Shown here one piece after another: positions 1-7,563 of a stretch of 45,760 nucleotides of DNA (positions within the stretch are counted from its first letter, which is position 1; every line of letters begins with the position of its first letter). The translations under genes were made by a program, and so were the position numbers. Origin of the DNA: Martinezella calliandrae (GTDB lineage Bacteria; Pseudomonadota; Alphaproteobacteria; Rhizobiales; Rhizobiaceae). A model generated the notes under the pieces. The model saw nothing but the letters and a program-made list of their open reading frames with translations, searched no databases and was not told the origin of the DNA. The stretch spans positions 1-45,760 of the forward strand of contig NZ_JARFYN010000053.1 of the NCBI RefSeq assembly GCF_030272695.1, in the 5' to 3' direction.

Positions 1-114
1 GAACGGGTTCATCGACATCTTGACGTTCGCAAGCTCGACGCCCGACCCATCCGGCTTCACGCGTATCTTGACGTTGTAATCAACAACCCGCTTCACGGGA
101 ACGAGAATCTTCAT
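1..114 (-). CDS. etfB: Electron transfer flavoprotein subunit beta, N-terminal fragment
   Basis: Only the first 38 codons are inside the window; the gene continues past the left edge. The start MKILVPVKRVVDYNVKIRV, followed by a Gly/Asp turn and NVKMSMNPF, is the typical beginning of EtfB. EtfB pairs with EtfA to carry electrons from acyl-CoA and other flavin dehydrogenases to ETF:ubiquinone oxidoreductase; it binds AMP and shapes the FAD site. The ATG lies behind a GGAAGG ribosome site on the minus strand. It is the last visible gene of a minus-strand run (SDR, HIG1 protein, adenosyltransferase), but a gap of about 200 bases separates it from the adenosyltransferase, so it may have its own promoter and be followed by etfA outside the window. 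Confidence 0.9.
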   Translation of the reverse strand, partial: MKILVPVKRVVDYNVKIRVKPDGSGVELANVKMSMNPF

Positions 115-314
115 GGAAACCTTCCTTCAACACTGCGCCCACAGACCATGGCCTGTTCAGCGCCGCTCCGTTTGTCGAATGGCGACATGGATACGCGTTT
201 TTTCCCCAATTACAACGCTTCCATATTGCAGAGCGACAAATTGGTTTAGGGACATAAATAACGCTTACGTCAACGTAAATATCATCGGCTGCTGTTAGAC
301 CTGGTTTGCCTCGG

Positions 315-893
315 CTATCGATTCTTCCCCGGAACCCACAGCACATCGGCGCGGCCCTGATCATTCGCGTGGCGTGCGGCGACAAACAGGAAATCCGAGA
401 GGCGGTTGATGTATTTCATCGCTGCCGGGCTCACCTGCTCGCCCTCGCTGCGCGACAGGGCCACTATCAGCCGCTCGGCGCGTCGTGCGATCGTTCGGGC
501 GAGATGGAGATGCGCTGATATATGACTGCCGGCGGGCAGAACGAAGGATCTCAATGGATCGAGATCGGCATTGAGCCTGTCGATATCCTGTTCGATGCGC
601 TCCACCTGGCTGTCGATGACACGCAATGGCTCGTAAGAGAGTGGCTCGTCCGTTTCAGGCGTCGACAGATCGGCGCCGAGATCGAAAAGGTCGTTCTGTA
701 TGCGCATCAGCATGGCATCGAGTTCGGGCATGCCGGTGGCGTGCAGCCTTGCGACGCCGATGACGGAGTTGGTTTCATCGATCGTGCCGTAGGCTTCCAC
801 GCGCAGATCGTTCTTCAACCGACGCGGGCCGGAGACGAGGCCGGTCGTGCCGTCATCGCCGGTCTTGGTGTAGATTTTGTTGAGCTTGACCAT
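315..893 (-). CDS. pduO: PduO-type cob(I)alamin adenosyltransferase
   Basis: This ATP:corrinoid adenosyltransferase transfers the adenosyl group of ATP to cob(I)alamin or a cobyrinic acid a,c-diamide intermediate, making adenosylcobalamin in the cytoplasm. The start at 893 gives 192 residues beginning MVKLNKIYTKTGDDGTTGL. The KTGDDGTTGL segment is the N-terminal ATP-binding signature of the PduO fold, and the later RTIARRAERLIVALS helix carries the conserved arginines. An alternative start four codons upstream (905) abuts the stop of the HIG1 gene; I prefer 893 because family members start at MVKLNKIYTKTG. It is tightly packed behind the HIG1 gene and probably co-transcribed with it. PduO-type is clear from the motif; the exact corrinoid substrate is not. 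Confidence 0.9.
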   Translation of the reverse strand: MVKLNKIYTKTGDDGTTGLVSGPRRLKNDLRVEAYGTIDETNSVIGVARLHATGMPELDAMLMRIQNDLFDLGADLSTPETDEPLSYEPLRVIDSQVERIEQDIDRLNADLDPLRSFVLPAGSHISAHLHLARTIARRAERLIVALSRSEGEQVSPAAMKYINRLSDFLFVAARHANDQGRADVLWVPGKNR

Positions 894-905
894 CTTGATC
901 TGCAT

Positions 906-1109
906 TCAGCTCGGGCGGCCGCCGCCGGTCAGCCACAGCGTCAGCATGATCAGGATGACAGCGATCGCCTGTAGCAGCACGCGAAGCTGCATCAGCCGGT
1001 TCGAGAGGCTTGGATTGTCACCCTTCATCATGTTGAACAGGCCGCGGACGAGGACAATGACGACCAGGCCCATGACGATGATGGCGGCAATATAGGTAAA
1101 GGTTGACAT
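906..1109 (-). CDS. HIG1-domain twin transmembrane protein
   Basis: This 67-residue protein has two hydrophobic segments, about residues 5-25 and 44-61, joined by a polar loop with MKGDNPSLSNRLMQLRV. That arrangement is the HIG1/twin-transmembrane family found widely in alphaproteobacteria and, as Hig1/Rcf1, in mitochondria, where members associate with respiratory complexes. Role here is inferred: a small inner-membrane protein, perhaps tied to cytochrome oxidase assembly or stability. Its stop lies immediately before the upstream alternative start of the adenosyltransferase, and it follows the SDR gene by about 19 bases, so the three genes look like one minus-strand operon. Confidence 0.8.
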   Translation of the reverse strand: MSTFTYIAAIIVMGLVVIVLVRGLFNMMKGDNPSLSNRLMQLRVLLQAIAVILIMLTLWLTGGGRPS

Positions 1110-1128
1110 TGCTTCGGGCCTTCGTATT

Positions 1129-1962
1129 TCAATCGAGCCGGCGCATCAGACGATAGAAAAGGTTAGCCGGCAACAGCCTTTTCAGAAGAACGCCCTGTTT
1201 TGCTGGCAGGGTCACAACATAATGCGGGCGCGGATTTTTCGCATTCAACGCCAATTTTAACACGGCATAGACTACTTCGGGCCCCATTTTATGCCTGTTG
1301 ACCGGGCCTGTGCCATTCAGCCGCGCCAATTGTCGCCGATATTCGGCCGCATGAGCCGAATGTTCGAGATCGACATGATGGCCGATCTTGGCGAGCGCGT
1401 TGGAGGTGAAACGCGTATCGATCGGGCCTGGTTCGATCAGGCTGACATGGATGCCACTGTCCTGCAGTTCCATCCGCAGGGTAATCGTCAGGCCCTCCAG
1501 CGCGAATTTCGAAGCCGTGTAAGCGCCGCGGAAGCGGTAGGGGATCAGGCCAAGAATGGAGGACACATTGACAATGCGGCCCTGGCCCTGCCTGCGCATC
1601 AGCGGGATCACCTGTCGCGTCAGCTCGTGCCAGCCGAAGAAATTCGTCTCGAACTGTTCGCGCAGCACATCGGTGGAGAGGTCTTCGACCGCGCCTGCCT
1701 GGCCATAGGCGCCGTTGTTGAACAGGGCATCGACTCGGTCGCCGGTCCCTTCTCGCACGGTTGCGACGAGCGCTGAGATCGTTTCCGGTTGGGCATAGTC
1801 CATCAGGAGCGTTTCGATCCCCTCGGCTTCGAGGGAAGCACGGTCGGCCTCCCTGCGCACGGTTGCGAAAACGCGCCAACCATCGGCCTTTAGCGCATGA
1901 GCGCAGAACGCGCCGATGCCGGAAGAGCAACCAGTCACGATGATTGTGCGTTTATCTGCCAT
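1129..1962 (-). CDS. SDR family oxidoreductase
   Basis: A classical short-chain dehydrogenase/reductase of 277 residues. Near the N-terminus TGCSSGIG (residues 10-17) is the nucleotide-binding TGxxxGxG motif. NNGAYG replaces the usual NNAG, NVSS supplies the catalytic Ser, and Tyr148 with Lys152 (YTASK) complete the active site. The C-terminal part after EPGPIDT resembles the long classical SDRs that act on retinol- or steroid-like substrates, but the real substrate cannot be read. The ATG at 1962 (MADKRTIIVTG) is preferred over an upstream in-frame start at 1980, because the Rossmann strand begins directly after it. It heads the minus-strand run toward etfB and is divergent from the yihY gene. 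Confidence 0.88.
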   Translation of the reverse strand: MADKRTIIVTGCSSGIGAFCAHALKADGWRVFATVRREADRASLEAEGIETLLMDYAQPETISALVATVREGTGDRVDALFNNGAYGQAGAVEDLSTDVLREQFETNFFGWHELTRQVIPLMRRQGQGRIVNVSSILGLIPYRFRGAYTASKFALEGLTITLRMELQDSGIHVSLIEPGPIDTRFTSNALAKIGHHVDLEHSAHAAEYRRQLARLNGTGPVNRHKMGPEVVYAVLKLALNAKNPRPHYVVTLPAKQGVLLKRLLPANLFYRLMRRLD

Positions 1963-2060
1963 GGAATGATTCCTGTACAATCTGGGAGTCGTTTCCCATA
2001 TTCATAGGCCCGACACAATCGACAACCGGCGGATGAGAACCGGACTCAAGCGGAGATGGA

Positions 2061-2993
2061 ATGCCTTTATTCGTTCGTACGCTCTATAGGGTCGTCTACG
2101 ACGCAGTTTTCCATTTCGTCGAGGACGATGGTTTCGCGATGGCAAGCCATGTGGCGCTGTCGACGCTGCTGGCTGTTTTCCCGTTTCTGATCTTCGGCAC
2201 GGCGCTTGCAAGCTTCCTCGGCGCCAGCCAGTTCTCCTCGACGGCGGTGCACTTGATTTTCGATACCTGGCCGGAAGCGATCGCCAAGCCGCTGGCGGAC
2301 CAGGTGGTGCAGGTTCTGACCATTCCGCGCGGCGGGTTGTTGACTGTCTCGGTGCTGGCCGCCGCTTATTTCGCATCCAACGGCGTCGAGGCACTGCGCA
2401 TCTCCCTCAACCGCGCCTATCGTGTGCTTGAAAATCGGCCTTGGTATTTCAACCGCCTCGCGAGTCTCGGCTATGTGCTGATAGCGGTTTTGATCTTTGC
2501 GCTTCTCAGCATCATGCTGGTCGCTGTGCCGTTGGTGCTGGATTATACGAGAAAGTGGCTGCCGCAGCTTGCCGATATTCTGGATGTCGTCTTCAGTTGG
2601 CGCATCTACGGTACCATCTTCCTGCTGCTTGCCGGACTGCTGATCCTGCATCTATGGCTGGCCGCTGGTCGCCGGCGGCTGTTCGATGTCATCCCCGGTG
2701 TGCTTCTGACATTGCTCTTCTGGTCGCTTGGCGCGATCATTTTCGCCTATTATCTGGCGACCTTCGCCAATTATACAGCCACCTATGCCGGCCTTGCGTC
2801 GGTCATGATCGTGCTCGTCTTCCTCTACATGCTCGCGGTGATCTTCATCCTGGGCGCAGAGATCAACGCGGCGCTGATGAAGTTCAAGGTGCGGCGCATG
2901 TTTTTCGGCAAGGCAGCAGGCGGTCCGGGAGCAGATAAACAAGCAGCAGACAAACGATCAGATGCCGATGCGGCGGCGAAGCTCCAAAGGTGA
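2061..2993 (+). CDS. YihY/BrkB family inner-membrane protein
   Basis: This 310-residue protein has about six membrane helices. Its N-terminal GFAMASHVALSTLLAVFPF region is the family hallmark; the conserved core then includes NGVEALRISLNRAYRV and a final helix pair ending in AEINAALM, with a charged, Lys/Ala-rich tail. YihY/BrkB proteins (once annotated as ribonuclease BN) are inner-membrane proteins of uncertain function, with transport of small molecules proposed. The start has a good ribosome site (GGAGATGG) just upstream. The 3' end overlaps the convergent gluQRS gene by about 36 bases, so the tail of each gene is constrained by the other strand. Confidence 0.88.
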   Translation: MPLFVRTLYRVVYDAVFHFVEDDGFAMASHVALSTLLAVFPFLIFGTALASFLGASQFSSTAVHLIFDTWPEAIAKPLADQVVQVLTIPRGGLLTVSVLAAAYFASNGVEALRISLNRAYRVLENRPWYFNRLASLGYVLIAVLIFALLSIMLVAVPLVLDYTRKWLPQLADILDVVFSWRIYGTIFLLLAGLLILHLWLAAGRRRLFDVIPGVLLTLLFWSLGAIIFAYYLATFANYTATYAGLASVMIVLVFLYMLAVIFILGAEINAALMKFKVRRMFFGKAAGGPGADKQAADKRSDADAAAKLQR

Positions 2994-3839
2994 CCAGCCC
3001 TGCCGGCGCCATTCGGCAATGCCGGTATCGCCCTGGCTCTTCGACAACTTCTTGCCGTCTTCGCCGAGAATCAGCCGGTGATGGTGATAGAGCGGCTGCG
3101 GCAGGCCGAGTAGGGTCTGCAGCAGGCGGTGGATCGAGGTGGCGTGAAAGAGATCGAGACCGCGAACGACATGGGTGATGCCCTGTGCCGCATCGTCGAC
3201 GACCACGGACAGGTGGTAGCTCGACGGCGCATCGGAGCGCGACAGCACCACGTCACCCCAGGCCGCGGAATCGGCAACGATGTCTCCCTTCTCGCCATCG
3301 CCGCTTTCATGCCAATAGAGCGGTCCTCCGACTTCGGCGATGGCTTTGTCCGTGTCGAGCCGCCATGCATGCTTCAGCCCGGCATCCAGCAATCGCCTCC
3401 TCTCCGTGTTACTGCGCAGCCGGTCGTCGGGCGGATAGAGCGGCGTGCCGTCCGGATCGCGCGGCCAGGGAGTTCCGCCGGCTTCGCCGGCTGCGACCCG
3501 CGTCCTAACCTCGCCGCGCGTCAAAAAGGCGGGATAGACGAGGCCGCGCTCGATGAGCGACTGCAGGGCTGTTTGGTAGGCCGGAAGATGTTCGGACTGC
3601 CGACGTACCGGTTCTTCCCAACTGAGACCCAGCCAGGCAAGATCTGCAAAGATGCCCGATTCGAATTCGGGTGTGCAGCGAGCCTGATCTATGTCTTCGA
3701 TACGCAGGAGGAAACGGCCGCCGGCGCGTTCCGCCATGTCGTGGTTGAGAATCGCCGACAGCGCATGGCCGAGATGCAAAGGTCCATTCGGACTCGGCGC
3801 GAAACGGAATATCGGCTTTTGACGGGGAATCGCGATCAT
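2958..3839 (-). CDS. gluQRS: Glutamyl-Q tRNA(Asp) synthetase
   Basis: GluQRS is a shortened glutamyl-tRNA synthetase that attaches glutamate to the queuosine base at the wobble position of tRNA(Asp). The protein (293 residues from the start at 3839) begins with the class I signature: RFAPSPNGPLHLGHA, HLGH at residues 22-25. Near the C-terminus KKLSKS is the KMSKS-type loop. It ends shortly after, with no anticodon-binding domain, which separates it from GltX. An in-frame start at 3893 would add 18 residues and overlap the divergent glycosylase gene; the ATG at 3839 has a purine-rich AGAAGAAAG ribosome site and gives the usual family N-terminus. Convergent overlap with yihY at its 3' end. Confidence 0.92.
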   Translation of the reverse strand: MIAIPRQKPIFRFAPSPNGPLHLGHALSAILNHDMAERAGGRFLLRIEDIDQARCTPEFESGIFADLAWLGLSWEEPVRRQSEHLPAYQTALQSLIERGLVYPAFLTRGEVRTRVAAGEAGGTPWPRDPDGTPLYPPDDRLRSNTERRRLLDAGLKHAWRLDTDKAIAEVGGPLYWHESGDGEKGDIVADSAAWGDVVLSRSDAPSSYHLSVVVDDAAQGITHVVRGLDLFHATSIHRLLQTLLGLPQPLYHHHRLILGEDGKKLSKSQGDTGIAEWRRQGWSPLELRRRIGI

Positions 3840-3882
3840 GCTTTCTTCTGCCACGAATTTTAGTCCCGGACCATGAGAAGCC

Positions 3883-4527
3883 ATGCACATCATCCGCGGT
3901 GAAAACGATATTCAGGAAGGGCTGGCGGCGCTGGTCGAGCTCGATCCCCGCCTGCGGCAGATTGTCTGCGAGGCCGGCCCCGTGCCGCTGCGCCTGCGCG
4001 AAGCGGGCTTCGAAGGACTTGCCCATATCATCGTGTCGCAGGTCGTGTCTCGGGCGAGCGCCGATGCGATCTGGGGGCGGATGACCGCTCGACTGGGCCA
4101 GGTGACCGCCGAGGCCTATGCCGGGCTTGAACCGGATGCCTGGCGTACTTTCGGCCTGTCGCGAATCAAGCATGACACTCTGGCGCGCGTTGCCAACGCT
4201 GTCGTCGTCGGCGGCCTTGATCTGCAGTCGCTGAGCGCCGAAAGCCCGGAAAAGGCGCTTTCCGAACTTACCGCCATCAAAGGAATCGGCCCCTGGACGG
4301 CGGAGGTCTATTTGATGTTCTGCGGCGGTCACGCAGATGTGTTCCCGGTCGGCGACGTCGCCTTGCAGGCCGCCGTCGGCATGGCATTTGGGCTCGATGT
4401 CAGGCCCTTGCCCAAGGTTTTGGCCAGGGAAGCGGCGGTTTGGATGCCCTGGCGCTCGGTCGCAGCCCGGCTCTTCTGGGCCTATTACGCCGTCAAAACC
4501 CGGCGTGACGCGCTGCCTATCGATTGA
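3883..4527 (+). CDS. DNA-3-methyladenine glycosylase II (AlkA family)
   Basis: This HhH-GPD family base-excision glycosylase of 214 residues removes alkylated purines such as 3-methyladenine from DNA. The helix-hairpin-helix is at about residues 131-141 (AIKGIGPWTAE), and the GPD region PVGDVALQ supplies the catalytic aspartate at 158. It lacks the N-terminal AlkA domain of E. coli and any Fe-S cysteine cluster, so it is a compact bacterial AlkA/Mag-like enzyme. There is no ada-like regulator next to it. The start MHIIRGEND is divergent from gluQRS, with only about 40 bases between the two chosen starts. Confidence 0.9.
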   Translation: MHIIRGENDIQEGLAALVELDPRLRQIVCEAGPVPLRLREAGFEGLAHIIVSQVVSRASADAIWGRMTARLGQVTAEAYAGLEPDAWRTFGLSRIKHDTLARVANAVVVGGLDLQSLSAESPEKALSELTAIKGIGPWTAEVYLMFCGGHADVFPVGDVALQAAVGMAFGLDVRPLPKVLAREAAVWMPWRSVAARLFWAYYAVKTRRDALPID

Positions 4528-4638
4528 TCAGCAGGTCTCATAGATTCGCCGCTATGCACTGAATTTATTGGACTTCACAATCCTGTAACAACCGGCCTAA
4601 TATACAGGTACAGATGCCGAATCGATCAGGAGGGTTCC

Positions 4639-5196
4639 TTGACGATTGCAGTCTCACCGCAGTCCTTGCCAGCGCTCGTGCTGAACGCTGACTATCGGCC
4701 GCTGAGTTATTACCCCTTGTCGCTCTGGTCCTGGCAGGACGCGATCAAGGCGGTTTTTCTTGACCGTGTGAATATCATCGCTGAATACGATCAGTCCGTG
4801 TCGTCGCCCAGCTTCTCGATGCGGCTGCCGAGCGTCGTCTGCCTAAAGACCTACGTCCAGCCCTCCCGCAATCCGGCCTTTACCCGCTTCAACGTTTTCC
4901 TGCGCGACCGGTTCGAATGTCAGTATTGCGGCGCTCATGACGATCTGACCTTCGACCACGTCATCCCGCGCGCCCATGGCGGCGAGACGACCTGGGAAAA
5001 CGTGGTCGCGGCCTGTTCGCCCTGCAATCTGCGCAAGGGCAGCAAGCTGCCGAAGCAGGCCGGCATGTTCCCGGCGCAGAAGCCCTACCAGCCGACCGTA
5101 CAGGACCTGCACAATAACGGCCGCCTGTTCCCGCCGAACTATCTGCACGATAGCTGGCTCGACTATCTCTATTGGGATACGGAACTGCAGCCGTAA
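4639..5196 (+). CDS. HNH endonuclease family protein
   Basis: This 185-residue protein has an HNH nuclease domain in its C-terminal half. CxxC at 94/97 and a second CxxC at 126/129 bind structural zinc. DH at 106-107, His113 in RAHGG and Asn121 form the active-site ring. The N-terminal ~85 residues, with ALVLNADYRPLSYYPL and SWQDAIKAVF, are typical of a widespread free-standing HNH family in alpha- and cyanobacteria whose biological role is not settled. The start is TTG, chosen because AGGAGG sits at 4629-4634 at ideal spacing and no in-frame ATG occurs before the conserved N-terminus. It stands alone, with no methyltransferase or mobile-element partner, so it is probably a chromosomal household nuclease rather than a restriction enzyme. 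Confidence 0.87.
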   Translation: MTIAVSPQSLPALVLNADYRPLSYYPLSLWSWQDAIKAVFLDRVNIIAEYDQSVSSPSFSMRLPSVVCLKTYVQPSRNPAFTRFNVFLRDRFECQYCGAHDDLTFDHVIPRAHGGETTWENVVAACSPCNLRKGSKLPKQAGMFPAQKPYQPTVQDLHNNGRLFPPNYLHDSWLDYLYWDTELQP

Positions 5197-5201
5197 AGGC
5201 G

Positions 5202-5357
5202 TTTTTACCTTCTCGCCTCGGGGAGAAGGTCGAGCGAAGCTCGGGTGAGGGGGCAATACACCGTAAGGATTGCATTTCGCTCCGCCTCGCTGACTTTCCG
5301 GTAACGCCCCTTATCCGCCCCTTTGGGGCACCTTCTCCCCGCAGAGGCGAAGGTAAA
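5202..5357. repeat. RIME/RPE-type palindromic intergenic element
   Basis: The whole interval between the HNH gene and dsbB is a large imperfect palindrome. The left arm begins TTTTTACCTTCTCGCCTC and the right arm, read on the other strand, begins TTTACCTTCGCCTCTGC. Both continue into GGGGAGAAGGT, and each arm carries an inner smaller palindrome. Wording like CCTTCTCCCC and GGGTGAGGG is typical of the Rhizobium-specific intergenic mosaic elements scattered through Rhizobiaceae genomes. Only one copy is in this window. It sits between convergent genes and could act as a folded transcript end. Confidence 0.75.
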
Positions 5358-5359
5358 TT

Positions 5360-5869
5360 CTAACCAGCCTTCTTCACGCCCATAAACGCAATTGCCGCCA
5401 GAATGACGCTGGCGATCACATTCCATCCGGCCATGGACAGACCAAAGACGCGGAGCGCGGCTTCCGTGCAGGACGGGCCTTTGATCGTGCTGAGTTCGTT
5501 CAGCAGGTCGCCGGCGTTCTGCGTCATGCTGCTGGCGGTGGTGGAGCAGGTCGTCGGGCCGGCCCAGAAATGCCATTCGACGCCGGCGTGATAGACGCCG
5601 ATGCCGCCGCCGACCACCATCATGAGGCCGGCGATGGCCAGCAGCGTGCGGGTGATCCAGGAAGGCAGGCCGAGGGCCGCTGACAGAGCGGCAGCGATCG
5701 CGACGGGGATGCCGTAATAATAGGGCTGGCGCTGCTCTAGGCAGAGCGCGCAGGGAATATAGCCGCCGATATATTGGAAGCCGAGCGCCGAGCCGATGAC
5801 GATAATCATGCCGATCGCAAGCAGTACGGAATAGGTCAGGCCGGCGCGAGAAGTCGAAGTCTCAGACAT
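5360..5869 (-). CDS. dsbB: Disulfide bond formation protein B (DsbB family)
   Basis: This is a four-helix inner-membrane quinone reductase that re-oxidises the periplasmic oxidant DsbA and passes electrons to ubiquinone. The protein is 169 residues. The first periplasmic loop has the redox pair CxxC at Cys40/Cys43 (PCALCLEQRQPYY), and the second loop has Cys108 and Cys134, the pair that exchanges disulfides with DsbA. Hydrophobic segments fit four helices. It lies 15 bases downstream of the yqaA-like gene on the minus strand and is probably co-transcribed with it. No dsbA is visible nearby. Confidence 0.9.
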   Translation of the reverse strand: MSETSTSRAGLTYSVLLAIGMIIVIGSALGFQYIGGYIPCALCLEQRQPYYYGIPVAIAAALSAALGLPSWITRTLLAIAGLMMVVGGGIGVYHAGVEWHFWAGPTTCSTTASSMTQNAGDLLNELSTIKGPSCTEAALRVFGLSMAGWNVIASVILAAIAFMGVKKAG

Positions 5870-5884
5870 GCAAGGGCTCCGTGC

Positions 5885-6478
5885 TCAGTGCGCCAGAACA
5901 TAATGGAAGAGGACATAGAGAAGAATGAGGACGGCGGCTGCCGCCATCGTGATTTGGCCGAGACGCTTCTCGATGAAATGGCGGATCGATTCGCCGTAAC
6001 GGCGCAGCAGAAAGGCCAGGAAGAAGAAACGGGCGCCGCGGGCGACGATGGCCGAGATGATGAACAGACCAAGATCGATATGGGCGACGCCGGAGAGGAT
6101 CGTCACCACTTTGATCGGCGGCAGATGTGCCAGGCCCGACGTGACCAGCAGCAGAACGATCCATCCGTAGGTGACGCCGGCGCTCATCTGGTTGAAGGCA
6201 TCGAGCTTGCCGTAGAAGATCAGGATCGGCTTGGCGATGGCCTCGAAGGCATAATAGCCGAGCGCCCAGCCCGCAATACCGCCGAGCACGGAAGCAACCG
6301 TCGCCGTTAGCGCATAGCGCCAGGCGCGCTCGGGCTTGGCGAGCGACATCGGCAGGAACAAGACATCGGCGGGCACGAGAAAGACCGAGCTTTCAACGAA
6401 GGCGATAATGGCCAACCAAACTTCCGCCGATTTGCGGCGAGCCAGCGACATGGTCCAGTCGTAAAGTCTACGAAGCAT
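5885..6478 (-). CDS. YqaA family VTT/DedA-like membrane protein
   Basis: This multi-pass inner-membrane protein (197 residues from 6478) belongs to the YqaA branch of the VTT/SNARE-associated (DedA-like) superfamily. Landmarks are FVESSVFLVPADVLFLPM near the N-terminus, the glycine-rich GGIAGWALGYYAFEAI helix, a re-entrant YGWIVLLLVTSGLAHLPPIKV stretch, and a final helix. DedA-like proteins act in membrane homeostasis and lipid carrier flipping; the specific job of YqaA is not known. An in-frame GTG at 6505 would add nine residues, but the ATG at 6478 sits behind a strong AAAGGGGGC ribosome site. First gene of a two-gene unit with dsbB. Confidence 0.82.
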   Translation of the reverse strand: MLRRLYDWTMSLARRKSAEVWLAIIAFVESSVFLVPADVLFLPMSLAKPERAWRYALTATVASVLGGIAGWALGYYAFEAIAKPILIFYGKLDAFNQMSAGVTYGWIVLLLVTSGLAHLPPIKVVTILSGVAHIDLGLFIISAIVARGARFFFLAFLLRRYGESIRHFIEKRLGQITMAAAAVLILLYVLFHYVLAH

Positions 6479-6695
6479 GCTGCCCCCTTTTGCTGCGTCG
6501 CACACCTTTAGGGGGGAGGATTATGGCTGTAAATGGTCGGGGGTGACGGAAATGGCACAAAATCAAAATTTTTCGTGATGGATGTCGCGTTTGATGCCGG
6601 GCTTCGCTCGATCGTCATCGCCCAATCCGAAATCTAAGACCCTTAAAGTGCGGTGCATTGAATGCTCAATAGTCAGCGTATCCAAGGGGGCATCG

Positions 6696-7021
6696 ATGCG
6701 TCACCTACTCTTTGCGGCGTTCTTTTGTTTTCTCCTCTCACGGTCGGTCACGCGGCCCAAATAACCAGCCAACCGGGTGTGAGCGGGATTGACCTAATCA
6801 CCGTGACCGGAGTGATCAACGTTGGTGATGACGCGCTGTTCCGCAGGCTGGCGCCAGTGGCTGATAAGGCCATCGTCGTGCTGAACAGCGAGGCAGGAGC
6901 GCTCAGCGCGGGGATCGAGATAGGCCAAGCTATCCGGCTGCGGGGCTTTGCTACGGCTCCCGAAACGCGATACGTCCCCATGCCATGCGACCTGACCAAC
7001 TCCGATAGTGCGCCTGAGTAG
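6696..7021 (+). pseudogene. Remnant of a ClpP-like periplasmic protein gene
   Basis: A ribosome site (AAGGGGG) and ATG at 6696 open a clear signal peptide, MRHLLFAAFFCFLL, but that frame stops at once. The expected continuation, SPLTVGHAAQ with a cleavage-like HAA and then a beta-rich ClpP/crotonase-like start, lies in another frame, so a frameshift falls inside the signal peptide near 6730. The second frame reads VLNSEAGALSAGIEIGQAIRLRGFATA, the conserved strand-loop-helix of the periplasmic ClpP-class proteins common in rhizobia. It then ends about twenty residues later, before the cysteine-rich catalytic half. I read it as a gene broken twice: frameshift near the start and loss of the C-terminus. 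Confidence 0.6.
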
Positions 7022-7339
7022 ATCGAGGCGTAAGCTGCGTGTGTGGGGGGAATGTAATCGCCAAAGAGGTGTAGGGATCCTCCAGAAGTTTTAGCCCGGA
7101 GCCCTTTCAAATAAATCTCGATATCAACCAGCGAACCGCATAACTCCTGTAAACCCTTAGGGGTTTCTGTTGGACGGCGTCCGGATAGGCGCGGCACCTG
7201 CACCTGCATTTGAAGCTGCAGGCTTTAGTCTTTGTCACGTATTTCACGGCAATTGTCTTCACGGCCGGATCACCAGCCAGTACCCGGAAGACGAACTAGC
7301 GCAGTGTTTTCAGTGATTTACGGCTTTCGGCCAGTAAAA
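7022..7339. other. Gene-free interval between remnant and tRNA-Leu
   Basis: No convincing gene on either strand. A minus-strand frame crosses most of it but has no recognisable domain and no good ribosome site. Two small inverted repeats are visible: AAACCC/GGGTTT at 7151-7166 and CCTGCA/TGCAGG at 7203-7222. The interval lies on the 3' side of tRNA-Leu, where islands often integrate, but I see no integrase motif and no second copy of the tRNA 3' end. Confidence 0.5.
7317..7338 (-). terminator. Weak hairpin just downstream of tRNA-Leu
   Basis: TTTAC and GGC pair with GCC and GTAAA around a CGAAA loop, with one unpaired base in one arm, directly after the tRNA 3' end on the minus strand. There is no strong T-run, so termination is only a guess. 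Confidence 0.3.
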
Positions 7340-7424
7340 TGGTGCCCCATGCCGGAGTCGAACCAGCACTTCTTTCGAAACTCGATTTTGAGTCGAGCGC
7401 GTCTACCAATTCCGCCAATGGGGC
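7340..7424 (-). tRNA. tRNA-Leu (anticodon CAA)
   Basis: On the minus strand the 7-bp acceptor stem GCCCCAT pairs with ATGGGGC, followed by A and an encoded CCA. The D-arm has GGCGGAATTGGTAGACGC. The anticodon stem CTCGA/TCGAG encloses the loop CTCAAAA, giving anticodon CAA, which reads UUG leucine codons. A long variable arm (TTTCGAAAGAAG region) is typical of type II leucine tRNAs. The T-arm contains GGTTCGACTCC. At 85 bases the length is right and every arm closes. Confidence 0.96.
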
Positions 7425-7563
7425 AACGGATCCTGACGAGGCGGGTGTCTAACATGTGATCGGGCGCGCGCGCAAGTCGGTGGATGAGTTATTGCGAGTG
7501 TTTCCGCAGGGTTGCGGTTTGGCCCGTGGCGACAGATTGACGCCATGGGCCTTTTGGTTGGCC

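Noticed and set aside
906..1962. Cobalamin riboswitch near the adenosyltransferase
   Set aside because: The gene is preceded by tightly packed coding sequence and no B12-box-like leader is visible.
7022..7424. Genomic-island attachment at tRNA-Leu
   Set aside because: Decayed DNA lies beside the tRNA 3' end, but there is no integrase motif and no duplicated tRNA end in the window.
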